Source of the DNA: Mactromeris polynyma
Taxonomy: Eukaryota; Mollusca; Bivalvia; Venerida; Mactridae
Reading direction: 5' to 3'
NCBI GenBank assembly: GCA_032209605.1
Contig: JASFXZ010000038.1
Span: 3,596,001 to 3,660,000 of the forward strand
DNA: 64,000 nt
The position numbers and the translations under genes were made by a program. The notes beneath the pieces were generated by a model. That model was not told the origin of the DNA. It saw only the letters and a program-made list of their open reading frames with translations, and ran no database searches. Below are positions 55,031 to 64,000 of this stretch, one piece after another (position 1 is the first letter of the stretch; each line of letters starts with the position of its first letter).

Positions 55031-57410
55031 TCCAAGTAAATATTTGTAATATCGTAGAAACCGTAACGTCACTATGGCTACACTGGCCCAACGTCACTGT
55101 AACGCAGTTAAATGTAGCATACATGATACTTGTAAGCATATTTTCATTGTAAATGGGACATTCAATTATTAATACAAAACAATCCATGAAACAAGATACA
55201 TTACTTACACCTGTCAATCAAAACATTTCATTTGCAATTTTAATTTAATTAATTGGATAGACCGTCGGGAAAGCTAGAGTGTTGGAGACGTGATTTGACG
55301 TTATTGACCTCGAGAGGGCCACTTGCGTTTCAGCATTGAACTTCCCGTCTCTGTGTACGAATATATGCAATAAATGCTCTGTTTCTGCATGCGATTGAGT
55401 CTTTTTGTCTTCTGCAACATTACCGTTGGAATGTTTTTGACATTTCATTCACGACACAACATTCTGTCGCATATTTTAGTTTCGTACTCATTTTTAGACG
55501 ACTTCGAAAAAAAATGTATCTAAAACAGACTTGTGTGGTCCAATTGTTAATTTGCTATCATAATTACATTGCTATTGTATATATTTGGACTCTTAAAATC
55601 AAATTGTAAAATAAACATTTTATAACAAACGCACAAATAGTACGCCATAATTGGCAACGATAAAGGTTGGAATTTTAGACATTGGGCCGCCCGACGTAAA
55701 GTGACGTTGCCATAGGTAACCGCGTTCTTTTGAACTTCGGTAACTAACAACAATTATCGGTGAATCAATTTGAAATAAACGTAGCTACATGTTCTGAAAG
55801 TTGTGTAGGAAACAAGCGACTAATACGGAAATGAGAGCATTTTCCCGCGTATATATTAAACACCCCTCGTATGTCATTATACAATATAATTATATATATA
55901 TATATATATATGGAATTATACCCCATATATATGTATATGCAAATATTGAATTTTGCAACGTCTCACAGCTCATTCCATTCATCCCGCAATACACTCATCG
56001 TCTACGACGGCGATATACTAGTTTACGTCTGTCGGCAATGTTAACGATGAGTAAAGATGAATCCGAAGATAGCACTGATGTAATATAACGTCAGGAACGC
56101 CATAAAACAGTCATGGGCCACATTACCAGTGCATGCGTACATTATTCATGGATGTATGATGCTCGAGTGGCCGTGCTACTTGAAAAATGAAGACATTATG
56201 AAACATACGCGCATATTTCCTCCGCAAGAGAATTCAATTCAAGACTCAATGCATCCACTCCTAAGCCATTGACACCATTTTAGATGTAGTTTTACTAATG
56301 AGTTTCTAGATTTCTAACACTTACTTGTTTGTTCGACATTCTGGCCAGCACCATGTCGACTGCAGGGCCCGTTCACTAACCCCATATGAGCAATTTAAAA
56401 AGAGTAAGTTATTTCCATTGTGAAAGTCGATTGTGTATCTGATAGTTTTCGATTTTAGATAATGAAATTAACTCCAAAATTGACACAACGAGCGAAAATA
56501 CGCATTTTGTGTTCTGAGTTTCATTGGTTTACTTATACTAGTAACTACATTCGAGAAACAATAGCGCTATACTCTCGACATATCGTATGCAACAACATAC
56601 TAACATTTTCTGTTAATACATTTGTTTTAAAATCTGTGAGATTCGTGAAGTATAAAATAGTCTGGTTAGAAAACCCCGTAAGTGTATAGATGGAAAATAT
56701 TGATTTGAAAATGTTACATGGCATTTTACATGTACATCTTTTGATTCTTTTCTTTGATAAACAGGTTCAATGTGGGAGGTTAAAATCGAATGCGAGAGGG
56801 CCTAAGAAACTAACCATTGATTTCATAAGGCCGTAGCTATGCGTTTTGGTTATTTCATGTGTGTAGGTTTCGCAAAAATGCATTCGGGACAAAGCAAAAG
56901 GAATATGAATTGTTTTTTAGAATTGTGGGCTAGTATTTATTAGTATTAGTTATTCGAATATGGAAAGGAAAATTGTATGCACTCTAAGTCTCGTGACCTC
57001 CCTTCAATCAAAAGGTATTCCCCCCCCCCCCCCCCCATCTGATCGGGATGCGATTTATACTTTTAATTTTGCTTCTATCAAAATACATGTAGTTGTACAA
57101 CACATGCTTGAGTTGTGATATAAAACAGAACCGTTGTCGCTAGAGAAAATGACGTTGAATAATCAAACACTGTCATAATAAACACTCAAAATTGTTTTTT
57201 TTTGGTTAAATATATGTATCCAACAATCATTATGATTCAAATGCGGCAACTATGTCCCATGTTCTTCTCAAATAGATACTCGAGAAGCGTAAAATTTCGG
57301 TATGGAGTTACAAAGATGGAGATTTTTACAAAGTTTAAACACTCATTTGATGAGCATATGAGGTTTCCAGTGGTACTTTGTAAACCCTCTGAATACCAAC
57401 AGGCGTGCAG
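55031..57410. other. non-coding stretch with simple repeats
   Basis: Contains a (TA)n tract (55890-55910) and a C-run (about 57019-57036). No gene supported. Short frames such as 56462-56689 have no recognisable features. Confidence 0.5.
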
Positions 57411-57412
57411 CA

Positions 57413-60400
57413 ACTGGCTGTCGTTCAAAAAGTAGAGTGATTCTACCCTTACATTAGCACTGAACACAGACCTCCAGATACTGGCTGTCGTTCATACAGT
57501 AGAGTGATTCTACCCTTACATTAGCACTGAACACAGACCTCCAGATACTGGCTGTCGTTCATACAGTAGAGTGATTCTACCCTTACATTAGCACTGAACA
57601 CAGTCCTCCAGATACTGGTTGTCGTTCAAACAGTAGAGTGATTCTACCCTTACATTAGCACTGAACACAGTCCTCCAGATACTGGTTGTCGTTCAAACAG
57701 TAGAGTGATTCTACCCTTACATAGGCACTGAACACAGACCTCCAGATACTGGCTGTCGTTCAAAAAGTAGAGTGATTCTACCCTTACATAGGCACTGAAC
57801 ACAGACCTCCAGATACTGGTTGTCGTTCAAACAGTAGAGTGATTCTACCCTAACATAGGCACTGAACACGGACCTCCAGATACTAGTTGTCGTTCATACA
57901 GTAGAGTGATTCTACCTTTACATAGGCACTGGACACAGACCTCCAGATACTGGTTGTCGTTCAAACAGTAGAGTGATTCTACCCTTACATAGGCACTGAA
58001 CACAGACCTCCAGATACTACATGTAGTTGTCGTTCAAACAGTTGAGTTATTCTACCCTAACATAGGCACTGAACACAGACCTCCAGATACTGGTTGTCGT
58101 TCAAACAGTAGAGTGATTCTTCCCTTACATAGGCACTGAACACAGACCTCCAGATACTGGTTGTCGTTCAAACAGTAGAGTGATTCTACCCTAACATAGG
58201 CACTGAACACAGACCTCCAGATACTAGTTGTCGTTCATACAGTAGAGTGATTCTACCCTTGCATAGGCACTGAACACAGACCTCCAGATACTGGTTGTCG
58301 TTCAAACAGTAGAGTGATTCTACCCTAACATAGGCACTGAACACGGACCTCCAGATACTAGTTGTCGTTCATACAGTAGAGTGATTCTACCCTTGCATAG
58401 GCACTGAACACAGACCTCCAGATACTGGTTGTCGTTCAAACAGTAGAGTGATTCTACCCTTACATAGGCACTGAACACAGACCTCCAGATACTGGTTGTC
58501 ATTCAAACAGTAGAGTGATTCTACCCTTACATAGGCACTGAACACATACCTCCAGATATTGGTTGTCGTTGAAACAGTAGAGTGATTCTACCCTTACATA
58601 GGCACTGAACACGGACCTCCAGATACTAGTTGTCGTTCAAACAGTTGAGTGATTCTATCCTTACATAGGCACTGAACACAGACCTCCAGATACTGGTTGC
58701 TGTTCAAACAGTAGAGTGATTCTACCCTTACATAGGCACTGAACACAGACCTCCAGATACTGGTTGTCGTTCAAACAGTACAGTGATTCTATCCTTACAT
58801 AGGCACTGAACACGGACCTCCAGATACTAGTTGTCGTTCATACAGTAGAGTGATTCTATCCTTGCATAGGCACTGAACACAGACCTCCAGATACTAGTTG
58901 TCGTTCAAACAGTTAAGTGATTCTACCCTTACATAGGCACTAGACACACACCTCCAGATACTGGTTGTCATTCAAACAGTAGAGTGATTCTAACCTTACA
59001 TAGGCACTGAACACAGACCTCCAGATACTGGTTGTCGTTCAAACAGTAGAGTGATTCTACCCTTACATAGGCACTGAAAACGGACCTCCAGATACTGGTT
59101 GTCGTTCAAACAGTTGAGTGATTCTATCCTTACATAGGCACTGAACACAGACCTCCAGATACTGGTTGCTGTTCAAACAGTAGAGTGATTCTACCCTTAC
59201 ATAGGCACTGAACACAGACCTCCAGATACTGGTTGTCGTTCAAACAGTACAGTGATTCTATCCTTACATAGGCACTGAACACGGACCTCCAGATACTAGT
59301 TGTCGTTCATACAGTAGAGTGATTCTATCCTTGCATAGGCACTGAACACAGACCTCCAGATACTGGTTGTCGTTCAAACAGTAGAGTGATTCTACCCTTA
59401 CATAGGCACTGAACACAGACCTCCAGATACTGGTTGTCGTTCAAACAGTACAGTGATTCTACCCTAACATAGGCACTGAACACAGTCCTCCAGATACTGG
59501 TTGTCGTTCAAACAGTAGAGTGATTCTACCCTAACATAGGCACTGAACACAGTTCTCCAGATACTGGTTGTCGTTCAAACAGTAGAGAGGTTCTACCCTT
59601 ACCTAGGCACTGAACACAGTCCTCCAGATACTGGTTGTCGTTCAAACAGTAGAGTGATTCTACCCTAACATAGGCACTGAACACGGACCTCCAGATACTG
59701 GTTGTCGTTCAAACAGTAGAGTGATTCTACCCTAACATAGGCACTGAACACGGACCTCCAGATACTAGTTGTCGTTCAAACAGTTGAGTGATTCTATCCT
59801 TACATAGGCACTGGAAACAGTCCTCCAGCTACTGGTTGTCGTCAAACAGTTGAGCGATTCTACCCTAACATAGGCACTGAACACAGACCTCCAGATACTG
59901 GTTGTCGTTCAAACAGTAGAGTGATTCTACCCTAACATAGGCACTGAACACAGACCTCCAGATACTGGTTGTCGTTCAAAAAGTAGAGTGATTCTACCCT
60001 TACATAGGCACTGAACACAGACCTCCAGATACTAGTTGTCGTTCAAACAGTTAAGTGATTCTACCCTTACATAGGCACTGGACACACACCTCCAGATACT
60101 GGTTGTCATTCAAACAGTAGAGTGATTCTAACCTTACATAGGCACTGAACACAGACCTCCAGATACTAGTTGTCGTTCAAACAGTAGAGTGATTCTACCC
60201 TAACATAGGCACTGGACACAGTCCTCCAGATACTGGTTGTCGTTCAAACAGTAGAGAGGTTCTACCCTTACCTAGGCACTGAACACAGTCCTCCAGATAC
60301 TGGTTGTCGTTCAAACAGTAGAGTGATTCTACCTTAACATAGGCACTGAACACAGACCTCCAGATACTGGTTGTCGTTCAAACAGTAGAGTGATTCTACC

Positions 60401-61580
60401 CTTACATAGGCACTGAACACAGACCTCCAGATACTAGTTGTCGTTCAAACAGTTAAGTGATTCTACCCTTACATAGGCACTGGACACACACCTCCAGATA
60501 CTGGTTGTCATTCAAACAGTAGAGTGATTCTAACCTTACATAGGCACTGAACACAGACCTCCAGATACTAGTTGTCGTTCAAACAGTAGAGTGATTCTAC
60601 CCTAACATAGGCACTGGACACAGTCCTCCAGATACTGGTTGTCGTTCAAACAGAAGAGTGATTCTACTCTTACATAGGCATTGAACACAGACCTCCAGAT
60701 ACTGGTTGTCGTTCAAACAGAAGAGTGATTCTACCCTAACATAGGCACTGAACACAGTCCTCCAGATACTGGTTGTCGTTCAAACAGTGGAGTGATTCTA
60801 CCCTAACATAGGCACTGAACACAGTCCTCAAGATACTGGTTGTCGTTCAAACAGTAGAGAGATTCTACCCTTACCTAGGCACTGAACACAGTCCTCCAGA
60901 TACTGGTTGTCGTTCAAACAGTAGAGTGATTCTACCCTAACATAGGCACTGAACACGGACCTCCAGATACTGGTTGTCGTTCAAACAGTAGAGTGATTCT
61001 ACCCTATCGTAGGCACTGAACACAGACCTCCAGATACTGGTTGTCGTTCAAACAGTTGAGTGATTCTACCCTAACATAGGCACTGAACACAGACCTCCAG
61101 ATACTGGTTGTCGTTCGAACAGTTTAGCGAGTATACTCTAACATAGACACTGAACACAGACCTCCAGATACTGGTTGTCGTTCAAACAGTAGAGTGATTC
61201 GACCCTAACATAGGCACTGAACACGGACCTCCAGATACTGGTTGTCGTTCAAACAGTAGAGTGATTCTACCCTAACATAGGAACTGAACACGGATCTCCA
61301 GATACTAGTTGTCGTTCAAACAGTTGAGTGATTCTATCCTTACATAGGCACTGGAAACAGTCCTCCAGCTACTGGTTGTCGTCAAACAGTTGAGCGATTC
61401 TACCCTAACATAGGCACTGAACACAGACCTCCAGATACTGGTTGTCGTTCAATCAGTAGAGTGATTCTACCCTAGCATAGGCACTGAACACACACCTCCA
61501 GATACTGGTTGTCGTTCAAATTGTTAAGCGATTCTACTCTAACATAGGCACTGAACATGGACCTCCTGATACTAGTTGTC
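57413..61580. repeat. satellite: about 62 tandem copies of a 67-bp unit
   Basis: The unit runs ACTGGTTGTCGTTCAAACAG, TAGAGTGATTCTACCCTTAC, ATAGGCACTGAACACAGACC, TCCAGAT (67 bp). The first two copies start at 57413 and 57480. Variant units (GCTGTTCAAACAG; AACCTTAC after CATTCAAACAG; AGAGAGGTTCTACC...ACCTAGG) recur in the same order at intervals of whole unit multiples, showing higher-order repeats. The right edge decays at 61560-61690. Short minus-strand ORFs are artefacts of the repeat. Confidence 0.97.
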
Positions 61581-61689
61581 GTGTTAACAGAGTAATCCTG
61601 TGGTCACTTTGACTTTTTCTATACTTACATAGATGCTGAAGATGGACTTCTAGTAAGTGGTTGTCGCCCAAATAGATTATGATATACTT

Positions 61690-62746
61690 CTTAATATTGT
61701 TATTTGTACCATTCTGCCCTAAACAAATAACTTCAAAAATTTAAATGGTGTTTGCTCCTATATTTGGTATAGTGTATACACAGACTTCATCATTAATTTT
61801 AGCAGAGACTAATATGTCTCTGATTTTAGCAGGGATTTTATAAAACTAAATAGACGCTCTTAATTTAAGCTAACTTAATATTTTTTTACTAGTTTTGTCA
61901 CACATATTCCAGAAATTGTTTTGGGGAGATATATATATATATCCATGCATACATATATAAAATACATGCGTTTGTTTTTGCATGTTTAATGCCTTTATAA
62001 AAGACGTCATAAACTTACCTTTTTCGTTTAATGATTGAAATTAAATCTAAGTATTGAACAAAACCAATGACTCTGTCGGAGTATTAATTTACAATCATGA
62101 TAGAAGTCCAAATCGAATGCTAGTTTACATAAGACGACAGTGACGCCTGTAAAACATTCGTCAGTATTTAGCCGATACCGTACTCCCCCCCCCCGTCCTA
62201 CATTCATTAAATTTAAGCCACGCCTTTTTCCTCCAGATATTAGTTGTCGTATAGCATCAAGCCCGTTCTTCCCGGCTTATTACGGTAGGTGCCGTAAAGA
62301 AAGCCATGTTGTGAAAATTACTCATCATGAATATTCATTTTAACTCCGCCTTGTACAGTGCATATCTGTATTCTCGCGGTACTTAATGAATAATGAAGAA
62401 TAAATAAGAAATAGTTAACTTACCATCAAAAATCTGCACACTATCATGAATTGCAATCATATCCAAACACCAAACAGCGAAATATTATTGTTAAAATGTC
62501 ACAAATTCGTAAAAAATGTTAAAAATGTACATGGGGTCACCGCCATATTTAATGGCTGACGTCATCACTATTCTCGCGGTATTTCAATAATGTTCTAAAA
62601 ATAGATGAAGTATAGGCGTCAGATTACTAAATTGATCTGTATTCTGCACAACTGTCGTTTACAATGTATATCAAATGTAAATATAAACTTTAAACAATTT
62701 AAGTGATAAACTTGAACACATTTTGTTAAACACTGTCAATATATTA
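61690..62746. other. non-coding; isolated satellite piece, CRE and twin CTCGCGGTA sites
   Basis: CCTCCAGATATTAGTTGTCG at 62231-62250 is a lone satellite unit fragment. TATTCTCGCGGTA occurs at about 62369 and 62569. A TGACGTCA lies at 62557-62564. No gene supported. Confidence 0.5.
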
Positions 62747-64000
62747 TTATTCTGGACAGTGGACACATCTGAATACACTACCCCTCCTCAACACATTGAC
62801 GTTAGAGCAGTGTGTTAAGTGGACCCAATGTTCACAAAAATCACATTGACCCCATTTTACAATGGTCACTGACATGCATCCTCTAAGTTGGGGAGGAAAG
62901 TTTTTGTTGCAAACACAACAGGGGTCATTATCTTCATCAATATCACTGTCAGAATCATCCAAATCTAGAGGGGCACCACTTTTTTTTGATAGACCCGATG
63001 TTGATGGCTTTGGATATGCTTTGGCTGTTTGGTATGTTTTACCGATTTTTATATGTTGACATGAATTGCATTCTCTTTTCTTTATGCCAACAGACTGTCT
63101 TTTTTGTTCCATTTCGGTTTTAGTTTCTATGTTGTTTTGAGCAAGTAAGTTACCAATAATTTTTTTAGGTGGGACAAATTTTTTCCGTGGTCTCTGGACA
63201 ACTTGGGTTATTTTAATACTGTCTAAGAAATTTGTTTGATCTTTTTGTATTTCTACGTCAGTTTGACTTTCCATTGTCTTGTTTTCGGCCGGTTCATCAT
63301 AAGTATTTGTGCTTTGCTGGGCATGATATATAGAAGCGGGAAGCGTTTGTGTTACAGATATCATCTCACTATCAAAAGGATAAATTCCTGCTTTTTTAAA
63401 TGCAGATATTACATTATCTGGAGAGAATGCTCTGGCATATGGTTTGGCAGTAAGTCTTGCCACCTCATATCTGGTTATGGCTATTCCTGGGTTGCTGTGC
63501 ATATATGATTTACACTCCATGTAAAAGTACCTTTTCATAGGCCCAAACACGCCCACATCTAATGGCTGAGTTAGATGACTAGAATGTGGGAGGAGTACAA
63601 ATAGTATGATGTTGTGCTCTTTTGCCCAGGTGGTCAGTGTAAGGGAAATATGCGATTTATGTCCATCATATAGAATGAGGGTTGCAGGTCTATTTGAATC
63701 TTTGACAATGCCTGCATATTTTCCAAAATGTGAAGTAACATAATTTTCAAATAGTCCACGATTTATCCATCCACTCTCGGACATTCGGCCAACTGAACCT
63801 GCTGCAGCTCCATCTAGTAGGTTGTCGGACCATCGCTTCCCAGGAAATATATAAAAAGGAGGAATATGATTTCCTATGGCATTAGCCCCACCGACCACTG
63901 TAACATTCTTTGTTCTTGGAGATGTTACAGCCTGGGGATTTGTGTTTTTATCACATACAATTTTTGGAGGCAAATGCTCTGTAGAAAAACCTGACTAATC
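62747..64000 (-). pseudogene. pogo/Tigger-type (DDE_1) transposase with C-terminal PHD-like finger, cut by window edge
   Basis: Minus strand from the window end: GAT TAG TCA GGT gives Asp-stop-Ser-Gly-Phe-Ser, where family members have D-E-S-G-F-S; this is the first catalytic Asp with a Glu-to-stop change. Then 408 open codons: STEHLPPKIVCDKNTNPQAV, GGANAIGNHIPPFYIFPGKR, TLILYDGHKSHISLTL (second Asp) and LPHSSHLTQPLDVGVFGPMK (third Asp). The tail has an acidic linker (LDLDDSDSDIDEDND) and a C4HC3 PHD-like finger (CCVC...CDFCEHWVHLTHC...CVHC). TGA-type stop at about 62749. N-terminal DNA-binding part is outside the window. Only one stop is seen, so the copy is recent. Confidence 0.85.

Noticed and set aside
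55801..56088. 95-codon ORF with IYIYIYIYG
   Set aside because: Produced by reading through a (TA)n tract; no coding signal.
57413..61580. CRISPR-like array
   Set aside because: Head-to-tail units without unique spacers, in eukaryotic DNA: it is a satellite.

Overview
The window is eukaryotic nuclear DNA and looks like a marine bivalve (or closely related lophotrochozoan mollusc) genome. It is AT-rich and has split exons with GT/AG junctions. It carries tRNA-headed SINEs with AAACAAAC-type tails, DIRS, Ty3/gypsy, LINE, piggyBac, hAT, pogo and Helitron-like relics, and GGTCA-rich intronic repeats typical of bivalves. There is no prokaryotic organisation. The species was not identified; the assignment rests on repeat style only.

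Layout. 0.2-1.4 kb: two exons of an unrecognised coiled-coil gene. 2.7-3.8 kb: a broken SET-domain (KMT5A-like) fragment. 5.1-11.0 kb: retroelement debris (two DIRS relics, Ty3/gypsy gag pieces, a TTCATGAA palindrome cluster and a P2RX7-C-type Cys-rich fragment). 11.2-15.1 kb: a YqaJ/piggyBac chimera, a dead protein kinase, a SWIM/YqaJ relic and a MULE fragment. 15.8-25.7 kb: an ORF1-like relic and the two halves of an SGNH hydrolase-like gene, with a gypsy integrase/env relic, tandem repeats, a SINE, a 5'-truncated LINE and a hairpin-rich stretch between them. 26.0-27.1 kb: a DDE_4-type (Harbinger/ISL2EU-like) transposase with one frameshift. 30.6-33.5 kb: an LTR insertion, tandem repeats and a second piggyBac/SWIM-YqaJ chimera.

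33.6-50.3 kb holds the only clearly intact gene. It has 20 exons, all in phase, giving a predicted protein of about 1,151 residues: a CARF (ALS2CR8)-like N-terminus, a SWIM zinc finger, a Ulp1-type cysteine peptidase, a PHD finger and an unrecognised C-terminal domain. It looks like a Mutator-type transposase derivative whose DDE core is absent, yet the flanking exons still splice in phase. Its introns carry a 2.2-kb TTAA-flanked element nested in a LINE tail, a hAT MITE with a perfect 8-bp target duplication, a SINE with an 11-bp duplication and Helitron-like repeats.

51.3-64 kb: a 1.4-kb CTAT/CTAA microsatellite, a Helitron-like repeat, a SINE with a 15-bp duplication, non-coding DNA, a satellite of about 62 copies of a 67-bp unit with higher-order structure, and on the minus strand a pogo-type transposase with a PHD-like tail, cut by the window edge. 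Most elements are dead; the 33.6-50.3 kb gene stands out by its intactness.
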